This document shows, in pieces, positions 23,944-33,305 of a DNA stretch of 64,000 bases (the first letter of the stretch is position 1; each line of letters begins with the position of its first letter). Both the position numbers and the translations under genes were made by a program. Source of the stretch: Topomyia yanbarensis (lineage: Eukaryota > Arthropoda > Insecta > Diptera > Culicidae); NCBI RefSeq assembly GCF_030247195.1, contig NC_080670.1, positions 155,074,580 through 155,138,579 on the forward strand, read 5' to 3'. The notes under the pieces are model-generated. The model worked only from the letters and a program-made list of their open reading frames with translations. It was not told the origin of the DNA and did not search any database.

Positions 23944-24597
23944 CGCTTTTTTGTGAAAAGGGCGATACTTACAATTGTAAACATAAGGCTTTTTTCATAC
24001 ATGCGAATGGGGGCTTTGAAACGCAACAAATTAACCTAAAAATTTGGATTCTACGATATTGCTTTCTTAAACTACAGCAAAAAATACAACGGGCGAAACT
24101 GTATTTTGTTTGTTTATTTAAAGTTTCGCCCTCCACGCTCCATGCAAACAAACAGGGCGATTCTTTTTTTGCTAGCATTTTTGAGGCGAAACTGTTTTTT
24201 TCGCATTTTTTATGAATATTAAGCTGATACCAGCTGTAAATAGTAACAATGATCGCTATTGAAAAAATCCGGACGAAATCGGTGGTGTAAAACGTTAGTT
24301 ATTGTAAAAAAAAACGTAAGGGCGATACTTCAATGCTGATAGGTGGGACTGAAAAGGTAAACAATCGCCAAAGGGGCGATACTATCATTTTGTCAATTTG
24401 AATAGCAAACACAAATTTTAATTTAATAATTTCAAATTCTTTATAAAGTTTTGGGTTTCGATCACTGAATCATGCAATCAAGAATGTAAAAAACACAATA
24501 GCTCCTAAATAGGAAATAAAACCAAGTCTGGAAATATTCACTGTTGATTTTCTTTGAATGGTATCACTGCTAGTATCGCCCTTTTCAAGAAAAAGCG
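23944..24597. mobile_element. Candidate TIR element with repeated GGGCGATAC motif
   Basis: The ends CGCTTTTTTGTGAAAAGGGC (left) and CGCTTTTTCTTGAAAAGGGC (right, minus strand) are near-perfect inverted repeats that both continue into GATACT. The GGGCGATAC or GGGCGAAAC word recurs inside at about 23959, 24090, 24124 (complement), 24152, 24318, 24372 and 24574 (complement). No clear target duplication was found, so the exact ends are uncertain. No protein is encoded. Confidence 0.5.
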
Positions 24598-25037
24598 TAG
24601 ATTTCTTAGTTCTCAGTCGCGTTGGAAATTTGAGTAAAGTATAAACTTCGAAACAATAAAAAATCGATTTTTTTGGCTCAGTACAATATATAACCCCTTT
24701 AGGAAAATTCAGTTTTCCCACCACAATGCATTGATTGAGGAATTTAGATATTTTATTAACAGAGCATTAGCAATAATTCGTTTGTATGTCTATTTTATGG
24801 GCCATTTTTTCGCTTTTCCATTGCTTTGGTTTGAGATTTCTAGCACTGATGTTGTCCTATGCTGATTTGAGCGATTCTCTGAGTCCTGCTACTATCCCAT
24901 GTAGTATGTGTTATCAAAAACATCACGAAGCATCAAGCTCTAAATGTTCTCAAACGATATAATATCCGAAGAGAGTGATAAGAGTTATAAGAAATGTCTC
25001 ATCACACTGTTAGGTGGATTAAAAGCGTTTTTTTTTC

Positions 25038-25160
25038 TAGGAATTTGTTACGTAATAGGGGAGGGGGGGATGGAGAAATTTGTGACAATTTGTTACATGG
25101 GGGGAGGGGGGAGTCAATTTTGCACAATTTTTGCGTTACGTAATTAATGAATGGTCCCTT
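25038..25160 (-). mobile_element. Small G-rich element with AGGGACCATTC terminus (copy 2)
   Basis: Read on the minus strand it begins AGGGACCATTCATTAATTAC and continues ACGTAACGC. It passes two C-runs (G-runs on the plus strand near 25062 and 25100) and ends with TTACGTAAC. It matches the copy at 17789-17897 in layout. Just upstream lies TTAGGTGGATTAAAAGCG, which resembles the 3' end of the GT-bearing repeat family, so this copy may be nested in that family. Confidence 0.55.
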
Positions 25161-25413
25161 ATGAAAGAAGTAATTAATGTTATCGATTTACATTTGTACG
25201 TGTCAGGGGCAGAAGGAGGGTCTTGGGGATCAAGACTAGGGAGCCCACATTAAACAATGTTCACTGGATGGATGGTGGGGGAAAGACGGTTTGTTATGCT
25301 AGTATTGGTAGTAGAATCGAATGGAACGCCACATGGCACGAAAACGAGCACAAGAGCGATAGAAGTGCGAATTCGCACGAGTCCCAGTGCAGTAGAGAAG
25401 AATTTTGCGAGTC

Positions 25414-25819
25414 ATGGTCCGTACCAAACAGACCGTCCGTAAGTTCACCGGAGAGAAAGCTCCCCACAAGCAATTAGTAACGAAGGCCTTCCGCAAAATT
25501 GCCCCAGTCACTGGTAGCGTAAAGAAGCCCAATCGCTACTGACCAGTAACTGTCGCCCTGTGAGAAATTCGCCGCTATCAAAAGCCAATGGAGATACTAA
25601 TCCACAAGTTACCCTTCCAGGATCTGGTCCGTGAGATTGCGCAGAGCTTCAACACCAACCTACGCTTCCAGAGCTCAGCCGTAATGGCCCTCCAAGAAAC
25701 CAGGGAGGCCTACCTGGTTGGTTTGTTCAAGGATACCAATATGTGCGCCATCCACGCCAAGCGAATAACATCCCGGAAGACTTCCAACTAGCCCTCTGCT
25801 GGTTTGTGGTGAGTGGGCC
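25414..25819 (+). pseudogene. Histone H3 pseudogene
   Basis: This was a replication-type histone H3 gene, encoding the nucleosome core subunit. From ATG at 25414 the reading frame follows H3 collinearly. The N-terminal tail keeps K4, K9, K14, K18, K23 and K27 in place, and the core retains segments such as [12 protein letters not shown] and [12 protein letters not shown]. The [11 protein letters not shown] segment carries the SAVM signature of canonical H3 rather than H3.3. It is dead: arginine codons 42 and 49 (usual H3 numbering) are TGA at 25540 and 25561, both explicable by C-to-T change of CGA. Small deletions shift the frame near 25770 and again near 25805, after which PKDIQLA- and RGERA-like residues can still be followed in other frames. 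Many tail residues are substituted (S10F, G13E, S28I). No intron is expected in H3 genes. The retained 3' stem-loop and the facing H2A pseudogene suggest a DNA-level relic of a histone cluster. Confidence 0.93.
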
Positions 25820-25854
25820 CAAATTGTAAATCCCACAGTAAGCCACAAACCAAC

Positions 25855-25871
25855 GGATCCTTTTCAGAGCC
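25855..25871 (+). promoter_or_regulatory. Degenerate histone mRNA 3' stem-loop
   Basis: GGATCCTTTTCAGAGCC lies about 35 bases after the H3 pseudogene, with CCAAC before it and AACCA after it. The consensus for replication-dependent histone mRNAs is a 6-bp stem, GGYYCT then ARRRCC, around a TTTC-type loop, flanked by A/C-rich sequence. This copy has one extra base and a mismatched stem, so it would no longer fold well. Its position and the intact TTTTCAGAGCC half identify it. Confidence 0.8.
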
Positions 25872-26048
25872 AACCATTTATATGCTAGTTAGAATTATCT
25901 CAAATTTCTCAGGCTGTAATTTAATTCAAAATTTTAAAAAATGGTCTTCGGGTAGGTATGGTTCCATAGACAGAAAATAGTACCCGACAGCAATGTTTCT
26001 CTTCTGCCCACCAGTCAACTGAGAAAGAATGTTCCTGTTTCATCAGAT

Positions 26049-26531
26049 GGCTGCCGACTTCAACAACTTAAGATATACTACCAGAATGTTAGAGGACTGC
26101 GTACAAAAATTGATGACTTTTTCGTCGCTGTTTCAGATGGTGAACATGATGTTATTGTTCTTACTGAGACGTGGTTCGGTCCAACGTATAGGTTCATCGC
26201 AACGATCGTGACACGACCATTGTTAGAAAAAAACGTCATCGCTGTGTCCAATCGATTGTCGTCCGAACGAAAAACCGGTATTGTCTGCAATCTCGAACAA
26301 CTTTGGGTAAACATACGTATACGTGATGCTAGAATATGTGTGGGTGCTGTTTATCTTCCTCCCGACTCAGCCGACGACATAAGCGTTATTCAGAAGCACA
26401 TTGACTCCGCACTCCACATCGCAAGTTCTCTTGACCCCCAGGCTGTTCATTTACTATTTGGAGACCACAATCAACCTGGTCTTGTTTGTAGAGACACTCA
26501 CTTAGAGTTTGCTGCTCTGCGACCCTTCTGA
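26049..26531 (+). pseudogene. LINE endonuclease domain (APE type), frameshifted at its end
   Basis: One frame, starting upstream of any usable ATG, encodes an exonuclease-endonuclease-phosphatase fold domain that in active LINEs nicks target DNA for target-primed reverse transcription. Visible motifs are IYYQNVRGLRTK with the metal-site Asn (about 26073-26105), VIVLTETWF with the catalytic Glu (about 26151-26176), GAVYLPP (about 26345), and FGDHNQP, corresponding to the GDFN motif (about 26457). The frame shifts around 26500-26510 into that of the following RT linker and ends at a stop at 26529. About 160 codons remain. The C-terminal SDH-type motif appears after the shift as VGIDSHHPPLLV. 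Confidence 0.85.
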
Positions 26532-28664
26532 ATCGACCTTCTCGAGGTCTAACGTAGCCTCATTGGACGGGATGTCTTTGTTAAACATGCAACAAATGTC
26601 AACTGTTACTAACCATCGTAATCGAGCACTGGATCTTCTGTTTGTTAACGAGGAAGCTTCACAAAACTGCACTGTTTTGGAAGCACATGAACCACTAGTT
26701 GGCATTGATTCACATCATCCTCCGCTATTAGTTTCGCAGACATGTCTAACGCAGGTTCTCTTTGACGAATTGACTGAAGACAGAGAGTTTAACTTTTCGA
26801 AAACTGACTTCACTGGGCTTCTTAGCTCATTGCAGACAATTGACTGGATGTCTATGTTAGATCATGCAACTGATATTGACATTGCAGTAGAAAGATTTTC
26901 GCTTGTCTTAAAACAGCATTTCAGTGTATATGTTCCTGCACCTCGTGCGCGACCAAAACCACCATGGTCAAATCGACGACTACGAGAATTAAAACGCTCA
27001 AAGGCAGCTGCACTCCGACATTATACTAATAGACGCAACCCCATGACAAAGCGGGAGTTTACACACGCCAGTAACAACTATAAATCGTACAACCACTTCC
27101 TTTACTCTAGGCACATACTGCAGACCCAATCTGATCTCAAGCGGAATCCAAAACGTTTCTGGTCATTTGTGAACGGAAAACGTAAAGAAAATGGGCTCCC
27201 AACTACTATGTTCCTTGCAAACAATGAATCAAGTACACCTGGTGGCATATGTAACCTGTTCGCGAATCATTTCTCAAATGTATTCAACACAGCTTCGGCT
27301 GACCACAACCAGATAGAGTGCGGCCTTTGCGATGTCCCTTGCGATGTCATGAATCTAGGAAGTATTCATTTCTCAGAAGAAGACGTTCTTGTTGCAATAA
27401 AAAAGCTAAAATCTTCAGTGTCAGCTGGTCCAGATGGGATTCCAGCTATTATTATAAAAAGATGCGCGAGTGTACTGTGTGTCCCTCTTCAGCTCATCTT
27501 TAACCAATCGCTATCTCAAGGGAAGTTTCCTGCGAATTAGAAAAAATCGGTCATGTTTCCCGTTTTCAAAAAAGGAGACAAACAAAATGTTGCAAATTAC
27601 AGAGGTATAACTTCGCTTTGTGCTGGATCGAAACTATTCCAGATTTTAGTAGGAAATGTTCTTCTTCGCGAAACTAAGGCATACATCTCAAGTGAACAAC
27701 ATCATTTTTTTCCTGGTAGGTCAACAACTACTAATTTAGCTTAGTTCACTTCGCATTGCATTAAAACATAGAAAATGGTGCGCAGGTTGACTCCGTATAT
27801 ACTAATCTAAAAGCGGCCTTTGATTGTGTTGATCATTCTCTGTTGTTGGCAAAAATTAAGCGGCTAGGAGCATCGCCTAATTTCATCGAATGGCTTGAAT
27901 CGTACCTCAGAAACCGTTCTCTTTCTGTGAAATTAGGAAGCAATGAGTCATATACCTTTACCAACTTCTCGGGAGTGGCGCAAGGAAGCAATCTTGTTCC
28001 GTTGCTGTTTACTTTGTTCTTCAACGATGTTTGCTTTGTCATTCCGGCTGGATGCAAAGTTGTCTACGCTGATGACCTCAAATTGTTTCTCATTATACGA
28101 TCCACAACAGACTGTATTGAGCTGGAGAGACAACTAGATGCCTTCTGCAAATGGTGTACTAGGAATTTATTGACTATCAGTCTCTCTAAATGCTCTGTGA
28201 TTTCCTTCACTCGCAAAAGAAACCCAATCGTATGGAACTACACCATCAATGGGGAATCACTCAAAAGAGTGTCAGTTGTCAGAGATATTCAGCTTGGTAT
28301 TCAGCTGGATTCTCAACTATCTTTTAGAGATCACTATTCCCACATTATAGCACAGGCAAACAGAAATCTTGGTTTCATTGTGCGAATTGCTAAAGAATTT
28401 ACTGATCCGTACTGCATTGGAGCGTTGTACTTTTCGCTTGTCCGTTCTGGTCTAGAAACTAATTGTATCATCTGGTGCCCTTACACTGAAATTTGGATTA
28501 ACAGAATTGAAGCAGTCCAAGCGAGGTTCATTCGTTATGCTCTTAGATCTTTGCCGTGGAGTAACCCATCAGATCTGCCACCGTACGTTGATCGTTGTCG
28601 TTTATTGGATATGGATACCCTAGCCAAAAGACGAGATATATCGTCTTTGTTGGAAATCTTTTAA
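26509..28664 (+). pseudogene. LINE reverse transcriptase domain, inactivated
   Basis: The 343-codon frame at 26509-27540 covers the endonuclease end, a basic linker and the first RT block (SAGPDGIPAIIIK). It ends at TAG 27538, where a Trp would precede KSVMFPVFKKGD in the next frame (27541-27744). That frame ends in another TAG (27742) in the middle of the TTTNLA-FT segment. After a shift near 27780, motif A reads YTNLKAAFD: the catalytic Asp is Asn (AAT at 27804). The last frame (27843-28664) has FSGVAQGSNLVPLLF (motif B) and VYADDLKLF (motif C, Asp pair at 28071-28076), then the thumb and C-terminal region. It shifts once more after 28664. Loss of the first catalytic Asp alone would abolish activity. 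Confidence 0.9.
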
Positions 28665-29389
28665 CTGGTCAAATCGATGCTCCTTATATTTTCTCACAGA
28701 TCAATGTAAATGTGCCCCCTAGAAGTCTAAGATCATGGGTTTTTTGAGACTTGACTTTCAGCGAACAGAATATGACCAGAACGAATCTATAAGGGCAAGT
28801 GTGATATATTTAACAGATTTTATGATTATTTCGACTTTTGTGAATCTAGCAATGCTTTTAAAAATAGACTTAAACGACTCACTTAGACTACAAAAATGTG
28901 ATTTGTAATGTGTTTAGTAGAAACTAAGATGTACTGATGTGTAATTTAAGGTTGTGTAATTGATGTGTAATTTAAGGCTAATGTACTTTGTCACTATAAT
29001 TTTGTAAAGCACTGTCTGTACTGTCGCAAAAGATGGCTGGGTTTTTACGCGCATTTGAGGATAGTTCCTCAAATGGGCTTTTCCCGCCCAACAAATTTCA
29101 TGGAGACCGTCTTAGGTCAGATGAAAAATAAAGTAAATAATAATAATAAAAAAGGGGATGAGAACACATTTCAACAGTGTGGATCATTAGATGATCAATT
29201 TTTTAATTAAAATAAAAAATTGGCAAATCCTCAAAATGTATATAAATTTGAATAAATCAAATTACCCTAGTAACAATTGAGGTTTTATGGCACTCTTGAA
29301 GCTCTTCTTAAAACTTAGAATGCACTTGTAGTGTGCTATAAAACTAGAAATGCTACTTGGGTACTTATATGTGCGAAGAAAATAGTCGC

Positions 29390-29640
29390 CCAGATAAGGT
29401 CGGTTGTTTGTTGTTTCGGCCAAAATGTTTACGGGCTCTTTTGGTCCCGAGCAGCGTTTCCAGCCGGCTCCAATATTTCGTCGGCAAGATATTCCATCAC
29501 TGCTGCCAGGTAGATGGGTGCTCCGGTACCGACATGCTTGGCAAAGTGACCCTTTCTCAGCAAACGATGGTTTCAGTGGACAGAAAAATGTAGACCTGTA
29601 CGAATCGAGCGGGATTGTGACTTTTCCTTCACCTCCAGGT
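29390..29640 (-). pseudogene. Histone H2A pseudogene (minus strand)
   Basis: Read on the minus strand from about 29640, a histone H2A core can be followed. A degraded GKVKGKAKSRSNRAGLQF region (about 29640-29585) comes first, then a garbled L1 region. A clean run [20 protein letters not shown], followed by [10 protein letters not shown], occupies about 29532-29445. Beyond that, CCCGTAAACATTTTGGCC still resembles the PRHLQLA-encoding segment after a small deletion. No start ATG is retained, the frame shifts before VGTGAP and a stop follows KSP. H2A is the nucleosome core partner of H2B. The gene points toward the H3 pseudogene 4 kb away, so the pair is tail to tail with the LINE between them. 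Confidence 0.85.
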
Positions 29641-29689
29641 ACAACGAGCGTATGTGTGGTGTAGCCAACACGATTGTAACAAACGAATG

Positions 29690-29864
29690 ATTTTTAGGAA
29701 CGTGTCCAATGGAAAGTAGACAGAGATCGAATCACCGAAACGGTGACAATTTATCTTTTTATTGGACACATTGAGAAAAGATATGTCTTCAAACAGGAAT
29801 CGAATCTGCGATCTCCCAGTCTCTAGTTGGGTGCGTTAAGCACTCTGCCATCGAGGAACTGTGA
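29690..29864 (-). repeat. tRNA-derived SINE, family C (minus strand)
   Basis: On the minus strand, from about 29864, the sequence reads GTTCCTCGATGGCAGAGTG and CTTAACGCACCC with box A, then GCAGATTCGATTCC with box B. A non-tRNA body follows (ATATCTTTTCTCAATGTGTC, CACCGTTTCGGTG). The acceptor ends do not pair, so it is not a functional tRNA. Only one copy lies in the window. It sits between the H2A pseudogene and the two small open frames. Confidence 0.7.
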
Positions 29865-29969
29865 TGATGTCATCACAGATTCCCAACAGTATCGTGATAA
29901 CCGCCACAGTCCCAATTCCTACCAATCATGGCGCAGATGATAGCTGCGTTCACAAAATCCAACATCTAA

Positions 29970-30188
29970 TGTTTTTCTTTCACAACAGCGTTCAAAAAGC
30001 GAGTAAAACTTCGACCAAAAATTTTGAAGCGGGGCCCCTATATTGAAACGTTAGAAGCATTCTACTTCAAAAAATCAGACACGAATGCCACATCCGATAT
30101 TGTGCATTCCACATTAAAAAATTTAAAAGAAAATTTTGACTATAAAACAAAAAGCTTCGGGGAAACGCGTGTCAAGCTTTTCGTTTAG
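29970..30188 (+). other. Unrecognised 72-codon open frame behind a splice-acceptor-like tract
   Basis: The frame opens after TAA (29967) and runs without ATG to TAG at 30186. A pyrimidine-rich TTTTTCTTTCACAACAG precedes the residues FKKRVKLRPKILKRGPYIET, so it could be a 3'-terminal exon starting near 29988. The peptide is basic and hydrophilic (GPYIETLEAFYFKKSD, TLKNLKENFDYKTKSFG). No family is recognised. A chance open frame in AT-rich DNA is the main alternative, but the acceptor-like tract and the short gap to the TATA box of the next frame merit a check. Confidence 0.2.
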
Positions 30189-30198
30189 CTTTTACTAG

Positions 30199-30207
30199 TA
30201 TATAAAA
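30199..30207 (+). promoter_or_regulatory. TATA box candidate ahead of the signal-peptide frame
   Basis: TATATAAAA lies 55 bases before the ATG at 30262 and 11 bases after the stop of the preceding open frame. A start site about 30 bases downstream would leave an approximately 30-base leader. No initiator consensus is clear. Confidence 0.35.
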
Positions 30208-30261
30208 ACTAGCGAACGCAATCGCCGTAATCGACGCTTTAGAAGAGAATGGAAATATCCG

Positions 30262-30741
30262 ATGCGAAGGAAATTGTTTTTGTTATCGAAAATTTCAATT
30301 CTTATTCTTATTCTTTATTTTCTTCCCTCTGTTGCTACTGTTGATAACAACGATGTGTAAAAGAATGTTGAAACGTTAGTTGAAGTCACGACAAAAAATA
30401 CAATAATTACGGAAGTAATTTGGAAGTGGGTACAAAATCATCTTAATGTCCAAAAGCTATTTTGGATTTTTTCATCGAAACATCATAATAATGTATTTGA
30501 GACAGTACAACGAAGTTTCAGTAACGTTCAGCTCAACAGAAATGTAATCGTTGACCTTTTACTGAATACATTGTTGAAACAAGTTGAACTGGAGAACACA
30601 CGACAAGTTGCAGTGCTGCAAGTGTCGGCTGCGTACGAAAATATCACGAAAACAGCACAAACTTTTGCGACAAGCTTTCAAAGCAAAACATTATCGCCAA
30701 AATCGTTCTTCGATCAGCGCCACAGATATCGGATAACATGA
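30262..30741 (+). pseudogene. Possible secreted-protein gene broken by one stop codon
   Basis: ATG at 30262 opens 32 codons that look like a textbook signal peptide: basic MRRK, then hydrophobic LFLLSKISILILILYFL, then small residues SVAT before a hydrophilic VDNNDV. TAA at 30358 interrupts, but the same frame then stays open for another 126 codons to TGA at 30739. That stretch encodes a hydrophilic, helix-like sequence (for example VETLVEVTTKN, VIVDLLLNTLLKQVELEN, VAVLQVSAAYENITKTAQTF). The whole would be a single-exon product of about 159 residues. I recognise no family; length and style resemble small, fast-evolving secreted insect proteins such as salivary or seminal ones, which is an inference. 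The stop could be a null allele, a pseudogene mutation or a sequencing error. No canonical AATAAA follows. A competing ATG at 30249 in another frame gives only 32 codons. Confidence 0.35.
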
Positions 30742-32974
30742 TGAATGGAATTTATATCCTTCTGGCCCACGGTGGGAAGGTTGCTGGGAGCAGAAATAAT
30801 ATAAAGAATCCTTGCACGTCTCACCACGTAGATTTTCGTTCGCGTTTATCTTGATTATTCAATCTCGAACATCGCATTCAGCCCGAGCGGTTTTCATGGG
30901 GTCTCAAACATCGCGGGACGACTGCTGCCACCAGGTACGAACCACGCGATGAGGGATAAATTTGAATTTTCAATCAATCTGATAGCTGCGTGTGTCACGA
31001 TACACCGAAAAACTTCTCCCTTTCAAGAGCAATTCGTGGGAGTCTGCGCGGTGGTTATTGTCCTAGGTTAGTATTGCTGCCATCAGACAGGTTCGGAGTT
31101 CCTAATGGAGATGCGATCATTGAGTCCGATTACCGATTAAATTAGACAGCGACTGATGTTTGTTAGCAAACAACTGTCAACGCGCGAAACTTGACGAGGG
31201 TTACTCGCTGGAACTGATCTAATACTAAACAGCGATCAGCTGCATCGTCGATTTTAGAACAAAATTCGAATAATCAGAACCGAGGCAAATTAGCAACTCT
31301 TTGCTGCTGGAAATTGTGTCAGATGTTGAATGCGAACCAAATTCGGTGTTCCATCGCTACCGGGCAGAGTGATTAATCATCTGCCCTACCCTTTGGCTGC
31401 GGGACGGCACCGAAACGCACCGGGTTAAAAGTACAACCTAATCCATTGTGTGAATGTCAACAGTTGGAGCGAAGCCGCAGCCAAAAGAATGATGAATCGA
31501 TCCGGATTTGTTTCAACCGTCCCGTCCTGTTTAAGTTTGTATACTTCGCTTCTACTGCGGCTACCGATGCCGAAATATGGCAAATGTCGATTCACACTAT
31601 TTATCAGGAAATCTGGAATCTTGCAGCCGCAAAAGTGTAAATTTTGTTTAATTGAAAAATGCACCAAACTTGATCTCGATCGGATTGGCAGAGCTGTGAG
31701 ACGGTCACTTCGTATGCTCAACACGTCTGGAGGTAGCTGCATTGATAGCTTTGAGAAAAAAAAATTTTGGATTTTTTTTCCGGGGTGGAGATTTCAACCA
31801 ATAAGTCAATATTTTGAATTTGGTGTGAAATTGTGGGTTTCTTTTCATTTCGAATGCTTCGGAAGAGGCCCGATCCCGCTCGGGTCAAAGCCGTATGCAC
31901 TGCAATGCACAATGGGCCAAAAAAGAAAGATCGATTGAATTATTTCTTTGGTTGAAAAATTTCCGATGCATTCTGGAAGCATTTGAAACAAGCAAGGCGG
32001 GGAAGATCAAACAAACGATTTGTCATGCGGAATTTGGGTTGAGGTTTGCTGCTTTTGGAGGTTGGTGAGATTGAGTCGAAAAATTAATGCTGAAATCGAA
32101 CTTCTACATTTGCAGTGTACAACACGCCGCTGCATCTCGAAGTTTTTTTTTTCAATAAGTAGAGAAAACTAACACTCTACCTTCTACGGGTATTGAAAAT
32201 TGTAGCGTTGAGATGGAAAATCTGGGACGGGACTAGCGGTTACAAGAAAACATAATGTCAAATGCAGCCAATGGAAGCTGTCAAATAGCCAGTCTGTTTA
32301 TAATATGTGAGACAAAATGAGACAAGTGAGACGAAAGATAAAATGGACAGTCATTATCTGCATATCGATCTGCGAATTACATCCTTGTTGAAAATGCTAC
32401 AAGCATATTTGTTTCGGTACGTAGTGACATGCTAAATTTGACAACGTAGTAGAGTAAAAACACTGCTTCATAAAATTCAGTGTAGTGTGAAATTTAAAAC
32501 AGGGTCATGTTTATTCTCGAAAGTGTCAGGTTCAAGAGACCGAAATTTATTTGAATTTGTCTAAACATATTCCTTAATTTGCCGCTTTGGTTAAAATATT
32601 ATTTTCCAGTAAACCACACTCTCCACAAAGTATTTTTAAACAAATGAGGTTGAAGTACTTGTTAAAATATAGGAGCGAAAAACCGTTTAAATTCTACCGA
32701 CATCGTAAGAGTACATCCCAAACCAAATACAATTACATATGTTAATAACTATGAATTATCTATCTGATTAGCTATTAATTAGATCGTTTATTTTTAACGC
32801 AGCTCAACCCATTAAAAGGATTTTTTCAGATCTGGTCAAAAATTCATGGAAGTTAGTTTAGCATTGAAAATGCTTTACTCCATTATATAGGATTGGGACT
32901 AGGTGTATAACTAAAATCTAAAATTAGATCCGCGTCACGAAAATGTGGCATAATTTTAAACGACTGAAGCGCTG

Positions 32975-33305
32975 TTAATTGTTAATGGATTTGCGTCATT
33001 TATATACCAATCGATTCAGATAAATCCAACTTAATAATTGAATGCAACTTTAAAATGGTATTTCAACTGTACACTATTGAAAATTCCGTATTATTGTAAA
33101 TCCATTGGGAAAATGTAAGAAAACAAAGTTTTCACTTACATTTGGTTAATTGTTGATGGATTTTCGTGATTCGAAGACCAATCGATTCAGAAAATTACCA
33201 ATAAAAAAATGTTATCAAATTTATCTGTGTATTTTGTTAGAACACTATTGAAAAATCCGTAAATCCGCAAAAATAGGGAAAACATATACAATTTTCACAA
33301 ATGTG
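32975..33305 (+). repeat. Tandem duplication of about 171 bp
   Basis: Two units share TTAATTGTTRATGGATTTKCG, CCAATCGATTCAGA, ACACTATTGAAAAWTCCGT and a GGGAAAA...AATTTTCAC-like end. CAATCGATTCAG occurs at 33008 and 33179. A diverged third relative (CACCAATCGAATCAGC) lies alone near 37350. Confidence 0.65.

Larger units (their letters stand above)
25950..29155 (+). mobile_element. Decayed non-LTR retrotransposon (APE endonuclease + RT), (TAA)n tail
   Basis: An ORF2 relic runs from about 26049 to 28950, followed by a short 3' region and a tail of AATAATAATAATAA at about 29139-29152. Domain order is apurinic-type endonuclease then reverse transcriptase. No ORF1 and no RNase H are seen, so the copy is 5'-truncated near the start of ORF2. 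At least three frameshifts and two stops interrupt it. The motif style (YYQNVRGLRTK, RNPKRFWSFVNGKRK, GVAQGSNLVPLLF, YADDLKLF) fits the Jockey/CR1 group. The clade was not tested. The element sits between the H3 and H2A pseudogenes. The 5' boundary is approximate and no target duplication was identified. Confidence 0.88.

Noticed and set aside
29404..29664. 86-codon plus-strand open frame
   Set aside because: It is the antisense shadow of the H2A pseudogene.
29780..29864. Possible minus-strand tRNA gene
   Set aside because: Box A and box B are present but the acceptor ends do not pair and a SINE-like body follows.
31450..31938. 162-codon open frame on the plus strand
   Set aside because: It overlaps other frames on both strands, has no recognisable motif and has a composition like the noncoding surroundings.
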